Shown here piece by piece: positions 1-10,735 of a stretch of 64,000 nt of DNA. The DNA is taken from positions 57,780 to 121,779 of the forward strand of contig PDZW01000006.1 in NCBI GenBank assembly GCA_002753155.1, written 5' to 3'. Source of the DNA: Alphaproteobacteria bacterium WMHbin7 (lineage in GTDB: Bacteria; Pseudomonadota; Alphaproteobacteria; Rhodospirillales; WMHbin7). The position numbers and the translations under genes are program-made. Position 1 is the stretch's first letter. Each line of letters opens with the position of its first letter. A model generated the notes under the pieces. It searched no databases. It saw only the letters and a list, made by a program, of their open reading frames with translations, and was not told the origin of the DNA.

Positions 1-767
1 AGGAAATTCTTGGGCTCCTTCGGCTTGGCGGGCGCCGCGGCCTGTGCAACCACCGGAGCGGGCTGAGCCACAGGCTGAGCCGCCGCCGCCGGAACAGGAG
101 CGGGGGCTGCGAACTTATAGGCGAACCCGACCATCACAGTGTGGGCATGATATTCGGCATCGACGGCAACGCCGGCGGCGCTCTTCAGGCCGAGATCCAG
201 AGTCGAGAAGTAGCGATAGTCGAGGTTGGCACGCCAGTTGTTGGTGATCTCCCAGCCCAGACCGGCAATACCCTGATAGGCGAAGGCGGTGTCGCTGTCG
301 TCGATCTGGGAGACACCGGCGCGCTTGACGTTATCGACATTGACGCGGGCCGCACCGATACCGGCGCCCAGATAGGGACGGACGGGAAAGGTGACCGGCA
401 CATCCCACAGGCCGTTAACCATGCCGCTGAACACGTTGACGTCGCCAGACAGGCTGCCCGGTCCACTCACGATGCCGGTGCCCGAGACGGAGTTGGCGCC
501 GTTCTGCCGATAGCCGAGTTCGAGTTCGGCGCGCAGATTGCCCCAGTTGAAGCGGCCGTAGTCATAGCCCAGCGCTCCCAACACACCGAAACCCCCGTCA
601 AAATCGGCCTTGGCGTTGACGCCGTTGCCCTTGATGTCGGAGTCCTGCAGCCAGTTGTAGCCGCCCATCAGCCCGGTATAGATCCCGCTACCAGCCTGTT
701 GGGCCTGAGCCGCCCCCGAAAGCCCGACCAGCAGGGCCGCGCTCAGAATCGCCGTTGAGAAACGCAT
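1..767 (-). CDS. OmpA-like outer membrane beta-barrel protein (C-terminus outside window)
   Basis: The gene reads leftwards from an ATG at 767 and is still open at base 1, so 255 codons are visible. It is preceded by AAGGAAAG about 5 nt before the ATG. The translation opens with a signal peptide (hydrophobic run, AQA cleavage site near residue 22). About 190 residues rich in Gly, Tyr and Asn with alternating aromatic residues follow, typical of an 8-stranded opacity/OmpA barrel ending in an aromatic residue (MVGFAYKF). Next come an Ala/Pro linker and then PKEPKNF, where the peptidoglycan-binding OmpA domain of this family usually begins; that domain is cut off by the window. Expected role: outer membrane structural porin anchoring the peptidoglycan. 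The family call is firm, the OmpA C-domain is inferred. Confidence 0.85.
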   Translation of the reverse strand, partial: MRFSTAILSAALLVGLSGAAQAQQAGSGIYTGLMGGYNWLQDSDIKGNGVNAKADFDGGFGVLGALGYDYGRFNWGNLRAELELGYRQNGANSVSGTGIVSGPGSLSGDVNVFSGMVNGLWDVPVTFPVRPYLGAGIGAARVNVDNVKRAGVSQIDDSDTAFAYQGIAGLGWEITNNWRANLDYRYFSTLDLGLKSAAGVAVDAEYHAHTVMVGFAYKFAAPAPVPAAAAQPVAQPAPVVAQAAAPAKPKEPKNF

Positions 768-1071
768 TTTTACTTTCCTTCCACGTCATACTGAATAAGG
801 AAACGAATTTGAATGCTTCTACCAAAGCTGGGGCCATTTCGCAATCGCACATCATGAAATTCCGCTTATTTAGTGAAGATACCTGCTCCCCTGTTGCGAT
901 CGAGCCACAGGTATTTTCACCCCCCTCTCAAGCAAATTAAAAAAGATTTAAGGATAGGTATTGCCTCCCCCAATGGGCGGTAATAGCTTAGGGGTATCAC
1001 CTTCTCTACTGGCGGCGGCCCAAAACACGAAAACAGCCATGCCCCGCCCAACACTATTAGGAGGACGGTCA
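768..1071. other. Divergent intergenic region, OmpA-like gene / TRAP operon
   Basis: About 300 bases separate the divergent starts. The OmpA-side half is AT-rich and should hold both promoters. AGGAGG at 1059-1064 is the ribosome binding site of dctP. The small plus-strand frames here have no ribosome binding site or family resemblance, and I see no clear operator or riboswitch. Confidence 0.5.
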
Positions 1072-2100
1072 ATGCGCTTCCAATTGAAATTCCTATCTCT
1101 TCTGGCCGGAGCGGCGGCTCTGACCTTTGCTCTTCCGGGTTCGTCCCTGGCGGCCGACCCCATCGTCATCAAGTTCTCGCACGTGGTTGCACCCAACACG
1201 CCCAAGGGCAAGGGCGCTGAATTCTTCAAGAAATTGGCGGAAGAGCGTACCAAGGGGGCGGTCAAGGTCGAGGTCTACCCCAACAGCCAGCTTTACAAGG
1301 ACAAGGAAGAGATGGAGGCCCTGCAACTGGGTGCCGTCCAGATGCTGGCTCCCTCGCTGGCCAAGTTCGGCCCCCTGGGCGTCAAGGAATTCGAGGCTTT
1401 CGACCTACCCTATATCCTGCCCTCCAAGGATGCTTTGCGCGCCGTGACCGAAGGCCCGGTGGGCCAGAGCCTGCTCAAGAAGCTGGAGACCAAGGGCATC
1501 ATCGGCCTGGGCTTTTGGGACAACGGCTTCAAAATCATGAGTGCCAACAAGCCCTTGCATACACCCGACGACTTCAAGGGCCAGAAACTGCGCATCCAGT
1601 CCTCGAAGGTGCTGGAAGCCCAGATGAAGGCGCTGGGCGCCCTGCCCCAGGTGATGGCCTTCTCCGAGGTCTATCAGGCCCTGCAGACCGGCGTGGTGGA
1701 TGGCACGGAAAACCCGCCCTCCAACATGTTCACCCAGAAAATGCATGAAGTTCAAAAGCATGCCACGATGTCCAATCATGGCTATCTGGGCTATGCGGTG
1801 ATCGTGAACAAGAAGTTCTGGGAAGGCCTGCCCCCTGATATCCGGGCCACCCTGGAAGGGGCGATGAACGAATCGACCCGCTTCGCCAACGCGATTGCCG
1901 AGACGGAGAACGCCGATGCCGTGGCCGCCATGAAGGCTTCGGGCAAAACGACGTTCTACGAACTGACAGCCGCTGAGAAAGCCGCCTGGAAAAAGGCCCT
2001 GCTGCCGGTCCATCAGGAAATGGAAAGCCGTGTTGGCAAGGATCTTTTGCAGGCCTTCTACGCCGAAGGCGAAAAGGCCGAAAAAGCCACCAAGAAGTAA
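1072..2100 (+). CDS. dctP: TRAP transporter substrate-binding protein, DctP family
   Basis: Periplasmic solute receptor of a tripartite ATP-independent transporter, which captures a carboxylate-type substrate and delivers it to the DctQM permease. The 342-residue protein starts at ATG 1072, 8 nt after AGGAGG; the upstream in-frame ATG at 961 would add 37 residues with no family resemblance before the signal peptide. Residues 1-25 are a Sec signal (hydrophobic run, SLAADP). IKFSHVVAPNTPKG is the usual DctP N-terminus, and the mature part has the family's length and the QVMAFSEVYQALQTGVVDG region. First gene of an operon with dctQ and dctM. The substrate cannot be read from sequence; C4-dicarboxylates are one possibility. 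Confidence 0.93.
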   Translation: MRFQLKFLSLLAGAAALTFALPGSSLAADPIVIKFSHVVAPNTPKGKGAEFFKKLAEERTKGAVKVEVYPNSQLYKDKEEMEALQLGAVQMLAPSLAKFGPLGVKEFEAFDLPYILPSKDALRAVTEGPVGQSLLKKLETKGIIGLGFWDNGFKIMSANKPLHTPDDFKGQKLRIQSSKVLEAQMKALGALPQVMAFSEVYQALQTGVVDGTENPPSNMFTQKMHEVQKHATMSNHGYLGYAVIVNKKFWEGLPPDIRATLEGAMNESTRFANAIAETENADAVAAMKASGKTTFYELTAAEKAAWKKALLPVHQEMESRVGKDLLQAFYAEGEKAEKATKK

Positions 2101-2172
2101 GCCTGACGAATACCAGGGGCGCCACAACAGGCGCCCCTGGACGTTCTACAACGATGCACAGGGGAGTGGACG

Positions 2173-2856
2173 TTGCTTAAATTTCTCGATCATCTCGAGG
2201 AATGGCTGATCGCCTTCCTCATGGGGGCCGCGACGCTGATCATTTTCGCCGCCGTCATGCATCGCTACGCCTCGGGCGTTTCCTTCCTCTACGAATTCTC
2301 GCGCCTGTTCAACTTCGGCTGGGCCCAGGAGTTGTGCATCTACATGTTTGTCTGGATGGCCAAGTTTGGTGCTGCCTATGGCGTGCGCACCGGCATCCAT
2401 GTCGGCGTGGATGTGGTGATCAACCGCCTTGCCCCCGCCATGCGCGGTAAGTTCATCGTTTTCGGCCTGCTTTCCGGCGCCTTGTTCACCGGCACCATCG
2501 CCACGCTGGGTGCGCATTTCGTTTGGGAGAACGGCGCCCATTACAGCATTTTCACGCTGCTGGGCATCGCCGGTCCCGACCTTTACGAGGGCCCCACCAC
2601 GCCCGATCTGGAATGGCCGACCTGGATCGTCTATTCCGCCATTCCCCTGGGCTCGGCACTTATGTGCTTTCGCTTCCTTCAGGTCTGCGTTGCGTTCCTG
2701 CGCACAGGCGAATTGCCGCATCACGATCATGGCCATGTCGACGGCATCGAAAAGGACGAAAAGGGCCAGGTGACCGACGTCAACTGGTTCGAGATGGAGA
2801 ACGACCTGCACCCCAAGGACCCCAGCCATAACGGCGACAAGCGGGAGGGCAACTGA
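2173..2856 (+). CDS. dctQ: TRAP transporter small permease, DctQ family
   Basis: Small membrane subunit that couples the DctP receptor to the large DctM permease in the inner membrane. The 227-residue protein starts at TTG 2173, 6 nt after GGGGAG; no ATG gives a better start. It has four hydrophobic segments (about residues 12-32, 55-75, 95-118 and 150-175), as in DctQ. The C-terminal 50 residues are unusually long, hydrophilic and His/Asp-rich (LPHHDHGHVDG), presumably cytoplasmic and of unknown use. The gene sits between dctP and dctM, one base from the latter. Confidence 0.88.
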   Translation: MLKFLDHLEEWLIAFLMGAATLIIFAAVMHRYASGVSFLYEFSRLFNFGWAQELCIYMFVWMAKFGAAYGVRTGIHVGVDVVINRLAPAMRGKFIVFGLLSGALFTGTIATLGAHFVWENGAHYSIFTLLGIAGPDLYEGPTTPDLEWPTWIVYSAIPLGSALMCFRFLQVCVAFLRTGELPHHDHGHVDGIEKDEKGQVTDVNWFEMENDLHPKDPSHNGDKREGN

Positions 2857-2857
2857 C

Positions 2858-4141
2858 ATGAACGCCGCCATCATCTTCGGCCTGTTGCTCGCCCTCATGC
2901 TGACCGGCATGCCCATTTCGATTTCGCTGGGCCTGACCGTTCTGACCTTCCTGTTCGCCATGACCGACGTGCCGGTGCAGGCCGTCGCCCTCAAACTTTT
3001 CACCGGCATCGAGAAGTTCGAGATCATGGCGATTCCGTTCTTCATCCTGGCTGGAAATTTCCTCACGCATGGCGGCGTGGCCAAACGCATGATCACCTTC
3101 GCCACCGCCATGATCGGCCATTGGCCGGGCGGCCTGGGGCTGGCGGGTGTCATGGCCTGCGCCCTGTTCGCCGCCGTGTCGGGCTCCAGCCCCGCCACCG
3201 TGGTCGCCATCGGCTCGATTCTGCTGCCCGCCATGGTCAAACAGGGCTTCCCTCAGCGCTTTGGCGCGGGCGTCATCACCACCTCGGGCGCTCTGGGCAT
3301 TCTGATTCCGCCCTCGATCGTCATGGTGATGTATGCCGTGGCGACAAATTCCTCGGTCGGGCAATTGTTCATGGCGGGCGTCATTCCCGGCCTGATTCTG
3401 GCCACCATGCTGGGCTTTACCACCTTCTGGCGGGCCTGGAAGAACAACTATCCCCGCTGCCCCAAAACCGGTTTCAAGGAACGCCTGCTGGCCTTCAAAG
3501 ACGCCATCTGGGGGCTGTCGCTGATCATCATCGTCATCGGCGGCATCTATACCGGCGTCTTCACGCCGACGGAAGCCGCCGCCATGAGCGCCGTCTACGC
3601 CTTCATCGTCGCCGTCTTCGTCTACAAGGACATGCCGCTTTCCCAGGTGCCGAAGATTCTGCTGAACTCGGCCAATATGTCGGCCATGCTGCTCTACATC
3701 ATCACCAACGCCGTCTTGTTTTCGTTCGTTCTGGCCAACGAAAACATTCCCCACGCCATCGCCGACTGGATCGTGGAAAAGGATCTGGGCGTCATCGCCT
3801 TCCTGCTGGTGGTCAATATCCTTCTGCTGGCGGCAGGCAATTTCATGGAGCCCAGCTCGATCGTGCTGATCATGGCCCCCATCCTGTTTCCGGTCGCCAT
3901 GAAGCTGGGAATCGATCCCATACATTTCGGCATCATGATGGTGGTCAATATGGAAGTCGGCATGTGCCATCCGCCGGTAGGGCTTAATCTGTATGTCGCT
4001 TCGGGAATCACCAAGATGGGCATCACGGAATTGACCATCGCCGTCATGCCCTGGCTGATCACCATGCTGATCTTCCTGGTCATGATCACCTACATTCCAG
4101 AAATCTCGCTGTGGCTGCCAAGAATCCTGGGGATGATGTAG
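2858..4141 (+). CDS. dctM: TRAP transporter large permease, DctM family
   Basis: Twelve-helix ion-coupled permease subunit of the TRAP system. At 427 residues it has the normal length, and it is hydrophobic throughout. Family landmarks visible include GMPISISLGL near the N-terminus, AVSGSSPATVVAIGSILLP near residue 110, and GALGILIPPSIVMV, the conserved GxxIPPS stretch. The ATG is one base after the dctQ stop, with GGAGGGC upstream inside dctQ, so the two are translationally coupled. Last gene of dctPQM. Confidence 0.93.
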   Translation: MNAAIIFGLLLALMLTGMPISISLGLTVLTFLFAMTDVPVQAVALKLFTGIEKFEIMAIPFFILAGNFLTHGGVAKRMITFATAMIGHWPGGLGLAGVMACALFAAVSGSSPATVVAIGSILLPAMVKQGFPQRFGAGVITTSGALGILIPPSIVMVMYAVATNSSVGQLFMAGVIPGLILATMLGFTTFWRAWKNNYPRCPKTGFKERLLAFKDAIWGLSLIIIVIGGIYTGVFTPTEAAAMSAVYAFIVAVFVYKDMPLSQVPKILLNSANMSAMLLYIITNAVLFSFVLANENIPHAIADWIVEKDLGVIAFLLVVNILLLAAGNFMEPSSIVLIMAPILFPVAMKLGIDPIHFGIMMVVNMEVGMCHPPVGLNLYVASGITKMGITELTIAVMPWLITMLIFLVMITYIPEISLWLPRILGMM

Positions 4142-4255
4142 ACTTATTCCAACAATAACTACTGACAGGTGTTGAACCCCTGGATATAATTTCTGCCGGG
4201 TGATCTTTTAACCCTGCGTTGAATTGCGCCGCGATAAATGCGAAGTGGGGAATGT

Positions 4256-7200
4256 GTGACCGGCTCGAAAACCGAAAAACCTGCGAAGAGTGACGAGAAA
4301 AAAGCCGGTCGAACCAGGGCACTGTCCTCTCATGCCAAGTCGAAGCCGTTCATCGTCGGCGTCGGCGCTTCGGCGGGCGGGCTGGAAGCCCTGGAGCGCT
4401 TTTTCAGTTCCCTGCCGATCACCACCGGTATGGCCTTCGTCGTCATTCAGCACTTATCTCCCGACCATAAGAGCATGATGGTCGATCTGCTGGCCAAACG
4501 GACCAGCATGGTGGTGACACAGGCCGAACACGGCCTGACCGTGGCCGCCGACACCATCTATGTCATCCCGCCCGGCAAGCTGATCACCATCGACCACGGC
4601 ATTTTGTACCTGTCGGCAAAAAGCACCACCTCGGGGGTTACGCTTCCCATCGACATCTTCCTGACCTCGCTGGCCAAGGATCAGGGAGCGCGCGCCATCG
4701 GCATCATCCTCTCGGGCACGGGCAGCGATGGAACTCGGGGTCTGCGCGCCATCCACGAACAGGGCGGCATGGTGGTGGTGCAAGACCCCCTAACCGCCCG
4801 CTTCGACGGCATGCCGCGCTCAGCCATCGAGAGCGGCATCGTCGACGACGTGATGATGCCAGAACGCATCTTCGAACGGCTGCTGTCCTATGTTCGCCAA
4901 GCCAACAGCGCTCTCGATTTTCCAAGCCTGGAAGCAGAAGCCGATACGCCCGCAGGGGGCTTAAGCCGAATCTTAAGCATCTTGAATTCGCAGACAGGCA
5001 CGGATTTCGCCCACTACAAGAAAACCACGCTGATCCGGCGCATCGAACGGCGCATGCATCTCAATCAGGTAGCCAGCCACGAAGACTATGCCACGCTGCT
5101 GACCGCCAACCGCCAGGAGGCGGAGAATCTAAAGCGCGAGCTTCTGATCAGCGTCACCAATTTCTTTCGCGATACGGACGCCTTCGCCGATCTGAACCGT
5201 CAGGCCATCGTCGCCCTGGTCGCCAAGACTGCGGAAAACGGCAATATCAGGGCCTGGATCTGCGGCTGCGCCACCGGTGAGGAAGCCTATTCGGTCGCCA
5301 TCCTGTTTTCAGAGGAAATGGAGCGGGTCGGAAAGTCTCTGGAGATCAAGATATTCGCCACCGACATCGACCGCAACGCCCTTGAAGTGGCCGGCGGCGG
5401 AACCTATCCCGAAAGCGTCGTTTCCGATGTCGATGAACAGCGCAGAAACAAATATTTCAGCAAGAACAACTCCACCTACAAGATCAAGCCGGACATCCGG
5501 CGCATGGTGGTGTTCGCGCCACACAACGTCATCAAGGACCCGCCCTTCACCAAACTGGACTTGGTTTGCTGCCGCAATCTGCTGATCTATTTCGAATCGA
5601 ATCTGCAACAGGCCGTTCTGTCGCGCTTCCAGTTCGCCCTCAAGCAAGGGGGTATGCTCTTCCTGGGCTCCAGCGAGACCCTGGGGCCCCAGGCGGCGGA
5701 TTTCGAGCCGATCAACGCCAAGCACCGCCTTTACAGGCTTTTGCATGGCCGCTCGTTGCCGATTACCGAGCTGCGCACGGATTCCGCTCGCGGTTCCGAG
5801 CTGCAGCGCGCCTATCCCCAGCCCACGATCGATCAGGCAAGGCGCGAGGAATTGCGCGCCGTCGAGGAGGGCACGCGCCAGCTTCTCACCGGCTACTGCC
5901 CGCCCTCGCTGCTGATCGACGAAAAGCAGGAGATCATCCATAACTATGGCGGCGTCGAACGCTATCTGCGCATTCCGGCAGGCGAGGCGACGCTCGATGT
6001 CTGCCGCCATCTTCCCTCGTCGATCGGTACATTGGTCGCCGCTACTCTGCACCGGGTTTTTCGCGAGTGGAAGGAAATCAGCATCCAGCAAGCTGATCTT
6101 GACAGGGACCAACAGCAGGCAAGCGAACACCGTGACATTGTGCAGATCAGATTTAAGCCACTGACCCTTCCCAAGGGCGGGCAGCGCTATGTGATGATGC
6201 ATTTCGTCTCGGTTCCAAAATTCAGCGACAATCTTCAAACAACCGCCATCGATGTTTCGGTTGAGACGGAAGAGCGCATCAAACTGCTGGAATCTGAATT
6301 GCAGTCCTCGCGCGAGAATCAGCAGGCGGTGATCGAGGAGCTGGAAACCACCAACGAGGAGCTTCAGGCCACCAACGAGGAACTGCTGGCCTCGAACGAG
6401 GAGCTGCAAAGCACCAACGAGGAATTGCAGTCGGTCAACGAGGAGCTGTATACGGTCAATGCCGAGTTGAAGGAAAAGGTCGATGAGTTGACCAACCTCA
6501 ACAACGATCTCGACAATTTCATGCGCACCACTCAGATCGGCACCATCTTCATTGACGCCAATGGAACGCTGCGCCGCTTCACCCCCGCCTCGACGGAATT
6601 CGTCAATCTGATGGACCGGGATATCGGGCGTCCCTTCTCCGACATTTCAACGAATATCGACTATCCGAATTTCGACGAAGATATCGCCCATGTCATCAAG
6701 GCAGGTGCGGAGATCGAGCGTCACGTCATGTCGCCCAGCGGCAAGGCGACCCATGTCCGCGTCCTGCCCTATTCCACGGAAACCGGCGCCATCGGCGGCG
6801 CCGTCGTCACCTTTGTCGACACGACCGACCTGACAAGGTCGCGCCAGCGCCTGCAGTCTTATATCGATTCTCTGCCCCACCATATCGCCGCCCTGGACAA
6901 GAATGGCGCGATTGTGGCCGTCAACGCCGCCTGGAAACGCTTTGGCGATGAGTGCGGGCTGGCCAAAGACTACGACTGGGCAGGCCGCATCTATCTTGAA
7001 TCTTGCGTCTCTGCGGGTGGTCCCATGGTTACGGATTATTCGGACGGCGCCCGGGCGGTCGGAGGTCTGCGCTCGGTGCTTGATCGCAAGGAAAATTTCT
7101 TTTCCCTGGAATATATCAACCGCGCCACCGGCCGGAAGCGCTGGTTCCAGATGAATGTTTCGCCCCTGCTGCCTGACGAGGGCGGCGTGATCGTCACCCA

Positions 7201-8308
7201 CAATGAAATTACGCATCGCGTCTTAAGCGAGGCCCGCCTCAAACTTTCCGGAAAGATCATCGAGAATTCCAGCGAGGCCATTGTCATCACGGATCCCGAG
7301 GAAAGGATCCTTTATGTCAATAACGCCTTCACCAACATCACGGGCTATAGCGAAGAGGAAGTGACCGGCAAGACGCCGCGCCTTCTCTCATCCGGCCGTC
7401 ACGACAAGCATTTCTACGCAAAAATGTGGACGGCGCTGCTGGCCCAGGGCCGATGGGCGGGAGAGGTGTGGAACAGGAAGAAGAGCGGCGAGGTCTATCC
7501 CGAACTGGTCTCCATCAACGCCATCAAGGATGACCGGGGGGCCGTGATCAATTACGTCTCCTTCTTCTCGGACATCACCAGCCTGAAACAGACCGAGCGC
7601 CTGCTCCGCCAGAAGAACGCCGATCTGCAGCAGTTCGCCCACGTCGCCTCGCACGACCTGCAAGAGCCGCTGCGCATGGTCGTCAGTTTCCTGCAGCTCT
7701 TAAAAAAGCGCCATGACGGTGATCTGAGTTCCGAGGCGCAGGAATACATCTCCTTTGCCGTGGATGGCGCACTTAGAATGAACAATCTGGTGCGCGATCT
7801 TCTTGAATTCTCGCGTGTGGATTCGAAAGCCGAGCTTAACAAGCCCGTCGAGATCGCCAAGGTTCTGGCCAATGCCCTCAAGAATCTGGATGTTTCCATT
7901 CAAGAGTCGAAGGCCAACATCACCCTGCCTACAGAGCTTCCTTGCCTGCCGGGCGATGAGAATCTGCTGTGCAGCCTGCTTCAGAATCTGATCGGCAACG
8001 CCCTTAAGTACCGCGATCCCAACCGGGTGCCAGAAATCCGCCTGGAAGTCAGCGAGGGGCAGGGCTTGTACAAGTTCTCGGTCATCGACAACGGCATTGG
8101 CATCAAGCCGGATTATTTCGACAAAATCTTCATGATCTTCCAGCGCCTGCACACCAGGGAGGAATATCCCGGCACCGGCATCGGCTTGGCCTTGTGTCGG
8201 CGCATTGTCGAGCGCCATGGCGGCGTCATCTGGGTGGAAAGCAAGCCGGGATCGGGCAGCACCTTCCACTTCACTTTGCCCGCCCAGCCCTTCTCCTTAG
8301 CATCCTAG
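4256..8308 (+). CDS. CheB-CheR-PAS-histidine kinase fusion
   Basis: Huge cytoplasmic signalling protein without membrane segments. Residue numbers count from the upstream ATG at 4238; I prefer GTG 4256 because GGGGA lies just before it. Order: CheB methylesterase (35-220; triad S45 in GASAGG, H72 in IQHLS, D164 in GTGSDG, all intact); CheR methyltransferase (about 245-510; [17 protein letters not shown] site and CCRNLLIYF); a coiled coil of repeated NEELQ-type units (about 695-765); three PAS-like regions (about 765-1120); and a phytochrome-like kinase with H1139 in HDLQEP and an intact ATPase ([24 protein letters not shown]). There is no receiver domain, so the phosphate acceptor must be separate. 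Tail overlaps the convergent DUF1850 gene by 12 bp. Target of the CheB/CheR part is unknown. Confidence 0.9.
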   Translation: MTGSKTEKPAKSDEKKAGRTRALSSHAKSKPFIVGVGASAGGLEALERFFSSLPITTGMAFVVIQHLSPDHKSMMVDLLAKRTSMVVTQAEHGLTVAADTIYVIPPGKLITIDHGILYLSAKSTTSGVTLPIDIFLTSLAKDQGARAIGIILSGTGSDGTRGLRAIHEQGGMVVVQDPLTARFDGMPRSAIESGIVDDVMMPERIFERLLSYVRQANSALDFPSLEAEADTPAGGLSRILSILNSQTGTDFAHYKKTTLIRRIERRMHLNQVASHEDYATLLTANRQEAENLKRELLISVTNFFRDTDAFADLNRQAIVALVAKTAENGNIRAWICGCATGEEAYSVAILFSEEMERVGKSLEIKIFATDIDRNALEVAGGGTYPESVVSDVDEQRRNKYFSKNNSTYKIKPDIRRMVVFAPHNVIKDPPFTKLDLVCCRNLLIYFESNLQQAVLSRFQFALKQGGMLFLGSSETLGPQAADFEPINAKHRLYRLLHGRSLPITELRTDSARGSELQRAYPQPTIDQARREELRAVEEGTRQLLTGYCPPSLLIDEKQEIIHNYGGVERYLRIPAGEATLDVCRHLPSSIGTLVAATLHRVFREWKEISIQQADLDRDQQQASEHRDIVQIRFKPLTLPKGGQRYVMMHFVSVPKFSDNLQTTAIDVSVETEERIKLLESELQSSRENQQAVIEELETTNEELQATNEELLASNEELQSTNEELQSVNEELYTVNAELKEKVDELTNLNNDLDNFMRTTQIGTIFIDANGTLRRFTPASTEFVNLMDRDIGRPFSDISTNIDYPNFDEDIAHVIKAGAEIERHVMSPSGKATHVRVLPYSTETGAIGGAVVTFVDTTDLTRSRQRLQSYIDSLPHHIAALDKNGAIVAVNAAWKRFGDECGLAKDYDWAGRIYLESCVSAGGPMVTDYSDGARAVGGLRSVLDRKENFFSLEYINRATGRKRWFQMNVSPLLPDEGGVIVTHNEITHRVLSEARLKLSGKIIENSSEAIVITDPEERILYVNNAFTNITGYSEEEVTGKTPRLLSSGRHDKHFYAKMWTALLAQGRWAGEVWNRKKSGEVYPELVSINAIKDDRGAVINYVSFFSDITSLKQTERLLRQKNADLQQFAHVASHDLQEPLRMVVSFLQLLKKRHDGDLSSEAQEYISFAVDGALRMNNLVRDLLEFSRVDSKAELNKPVEIAKVLANALKNLDVSIQESKANITLPTELPCLPGDENLLCSLLQNLIGNALKYRDPNRVPEIRLEVSEGQGLYKFSVIDNGIGIKPDYFDKIFMIFQRLHTREEYPGTGIGLALCRRIVERHGGVIWVESKPGSGSTFHFTLPAQPFSLAS

Positions 8309-8641
8309 TGCCGTCAAGGTAATCTTGTCAGCCTCTGGGGCCAATTGCCCCAAGGGCCTGCAGTCGCCTTGGCTGCACAGAAGGTAGCCCGTCACATAGG
8401 GCGATTGCGTCAACACCACGCGCTCCAGCATGGCCTGCCGGGGCTGCCAGCGCCAAACGCCATCCTTGAGAACGGCACCCTCGCCGGGTTCCATGCCAGC
8501 CCCTGAGCCCTGCACGCGGGCCTCGACCAGGATGAGCTTTCCACCTTCGGCTCGCCAATCTTCCTGCCATTCGATCTTCTCAACCGAATGGGTCCAGACC
8601 AGCGTGTAGAGAACCCCCGCCAGCAGGCAGACGGTGCTCAT
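8297..8641 (-). CDS. DUF1850 family protein of a TAXI-TRAP operon
   Basis: 114-residue protein whose ATG overlaps the stop of the fused TRAP permease (ATGA). A hydrophobic N-terminal segment (MSTVCLLAGVLYTLVW) is followed by the DUF1850 pattern: W-T-H-S-V-E-K, then E-W near residue 25 and a C-terminal YLLCSQGDCR with two Cys. DUF1850 genes regularly accompany 4TM/12TM TRAP permeases and TAXI receptors; their biochemical role is unknown. The last four codons lie inside the convergent kinase gene. Confidence 0.85.
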   Translation of the reverse strand: MSTVCLLAGVLYTLVWTHSVEKIEWQEDWRAEGGKLILVEARVQGSGAGMEPGEGAVLKDGVWRWQPRQAMLERVVLTQSPYVTGYLLCSQGDCRPLGQLAPEADKITLTALGC

Positions 8642-10725
8642 GCCAGAGCCTTCTTCCGGCGCGTCTTTCGCCATTGCCAGACAAGGAAGGCAGCAGAAAG
8701 CGCAAAGCCTGCCTCGTCCGTTAAGGGAATGGCCAAGACAAGAAGAAAGGCCGCTATGGTCGCCAGTATCCGCTCGGGCCAGTTCAGTTCGTCCCAGAAA
8801 TAGCCGATGGCCGCAGCCCCCCACAGAGCCACCGACAAGCAGGCCTTGATGAAGACATAAGCCGTGTCCAAAGGCCCGCCGGATTGCAGCATCAAGGCCG
8901 GCGCATAGACCGCCATGAAGGGCACGACATAGCCCGCCAGGGCGATTCTGGTGGCGATCCAGCCGATTTCCATATGGCCAGCCCGGCAGATCGACGAGGC
9001 GGCCAGCGCCGCCAGGGCCACCGGAGGCGTCAGGTCGGCCATGATTCCGAAATAGAAGACGAACATGTGCGAGACGATCAGCGGCACCCCCATTTTCAAA
9101 AGCACGGGGGCGGCGATGGAGGCCGTAATGATGTAGTTGGGAATGGTGGGCAAGCCGGTGCCCAGAACGATGCAGGCGATCATGGTCAGCACCAAAGCGA
9201 TGAACAGATTGCCTTGCGACCAATCCAGCACCGACATGGCAAAGCTGGAAGCGATGCCGGTCAGCGTGGTGACGCCGATCAGAATGCCCACCAGGGCGCA
9301 GGCCATGCCGACACCGACCGCACTTTTGGCCCCGTTGGCCATGCCATCCAGCATCAATTTCAAGGTGGCGCGCCCGCCTTGATGCAGAGCCGAAGCCAAC
9401 GTCAGAACCGCAACGACGCCCGCCGCCGCCAGTTCGGTCCGAATGCCCGACCTCAGCAAGAGGGCCGCCAGCAGTCCCAGAACAACCCAGAAGACGAGGC
9501 GCTTGGCAATGCCTTTCAAAGGAGCGCTTAAACTGTTGCCGAGAATCAGCACGATGGTGCACATCAAGCCCACCACGCCGGCAAAGGCAGGGGTGAAGCC
9601 ATCGAAGAGAAGGAAGATCAGCACCGAAAGCGGCAGCACCAGATACCAGCCCTGGCGCAGCGCTTTAAGCGCACTCGGGCACTCTTCCTTTTTCATGCCG
9701 GTCAGATTGTGCCGCCCGGCTTCCAGATGCACCATCCAGAAGGCGCTGCCATAATAGAGCAGGGCCGGAATGACGGCAGCGATGGCGATCTCGCTATAGG
9801 GCACGCCGATGGTCTCGGCCATGATGAAGGCCACGGCGCCCATGACGGGCGGCATGATCTGGCCGCCCATGCTGGCCGTGGCCTCGACGGCGCCCGCAAA
9901 GGCCGGGCGATAGCCAAAGCGCATCATCAGGGGAATGGTGAATTGTCCCACCGTCAGCACATTGGCCACACCCGAGCCGTTGATGGTTCCCATGAAACCC
10001 GACGAGATCACCGCCACCTTGGCCGGTCCACCCTTCATATGGCCGACCAGGCCCAGCGAAACATCGTTGAACAGGCGGATCATGCCCGCCTGTTCCAGGA
10101 AACTTCCAAACAGAATGAACAGGAAGATGTAAGTGGCCGAGACATAGGTGGGCGTTCCATAGATACCCTCGGTGCCCAGGAACATCTGGTCGATCACCTG
10201 ATCGAAGCCGAAACCCCGATGCGCCAATGGCCCCGGCAGCCACGGCCCCAGCAGGGCGTAGGGAATGAAAATGCCGCACATGATGGGCAGGGGCCAGCCC
10301 ATGATGCGCCGCGAGGCCTCGAACACCAGCGCCAGAACAAGGCACCCCACCGCCAGATCGACCGTGCTGGGATCGCCCGCCCTCAAGATCAGCTCGCCCT
10401 CAAAGACGAAGTGATAAAGGCCCAGCAGGAATCCGCCCGCCGCCAAGACCCAATCCCACCAGGGAATGCGCTCGCGCTTGCCGGTTTCCTTCCAGCCGAA
10501 CAGCGCAAAGGCGATCAGCAGAAGAAAACCGACATGGACCGAGCGCACCACCTGACTGGACAGGGGGTTGTAGATGGAAATCAGAATCTGAAAGGCCGAA
10601 AAGGCAACGCCGATGGCATAAACCCATGCCCCGGCGCTGCCCTTCAGATAGCCGACGGAAGCCGCCGGGTTTTCGCGGTCAAGGATTCGCTGTTCAGGCG
10701 TGTCCGAAGCCTCATCGGCGCTCAT
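8638..10725 (-). CDS. TRAP transporter fused permease (4TM/12TM)
   Basis: 695-residue inner membrane permease in which the small (DctQ-like) and large (DctM-like) subunits are fused, the form that works with TAXI receptors. The start is ATG 10725 with AAAGGGTGGGAC directly upstream. The protein is hydrophobic almost throughout: an N-terminal cytoplasmic tail (SADEASDTPEQRILDREN), about four helices to residue 160, then the large domain with GFMGTINGSGVANVLTVG and ASMGGQIMPPVMGAVAF, the family's PP stretch. It lies 10 nt downstream of the TAXI gene and overlaps DUF1850. Substrates of such systems are mostly unproven; glutamate-type acids have been reported for relatives. Confidence 0.92.
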   Translation of the reverse strand: MSADEASDTPEQRILDRENPAASVGYLKGSAGAWVYAIGVAFSAFQILISIYNPLSSQVVRSVHVGFLLLIAFALFGWKETGKRERIPWWDWVLAAGGFLLGLYHFVFEGELILRAGDPSTVDLAVGCLVLALVFEASRRIMGWPLPIMCGIFIPYALLGPWLPGPLAHRGFGFDQVIDQMFLGTEGIYGTPTYVSATYIFLFILFGSFLEQAGMIRLFNDVSLGLVGHMKGGPAKVAVISSGFMGTINGSGVANVLTVGQFTIPLMMRFGYRPAFAGAVEATASMGGQIMPPVMGAVAFIMAETIGVPYSEIAIAAVIPALLYYGSAFWMVHLEAGRHNLTGMKKEECPSALKALRQGWYLVLPLSVLIFLLFDGFTPAFAGVVGLMCTIVLILGNSLSAPLKGIAKRLVFWVVLGLLAALLLRSGIRTELAAAGVVAVLTLASALHQGGRATLKLMLDGMANGAKSAVGVGMACALVGILIGVTTLTGIASSFAMSVLDWSQGNLFIALVLTMIACIVLGTGLPTIPNYIITASIAAPVLLKMGVPLIVSHMFVFYFGIMADLTPPVALAALAASSICRAGHMEIGWIATRIALAGYVVPFMAVYAPALMLQSGGPLDTAYVFIKACLSVALWGAAAIGYFWDELNWPERILATIAAFLLVLAIPLTDEAGFALSAAFLVWQWRKTRRKKALA

Positions 10726-10735
10726 GTCCCACCCT

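Noticed and set aside
141..758. Long plus-strand frame opposite the OmpA-like gene
   Set aside because: The minus strand encodes a signal peptide, beta-barrel and Pro/Ala linker; the plus frame is its shadow.
755..940. 61-codon plus-strand frame upstream of dctP
   Set aside because: No ribosome binding site, overlaps the OmpA-like start, no resemblance to a protein.
2780..3970. 396-codon minus-strand frame
   Set aside because: Antisense of dctM; His/Asp/Gly-rich shadow.
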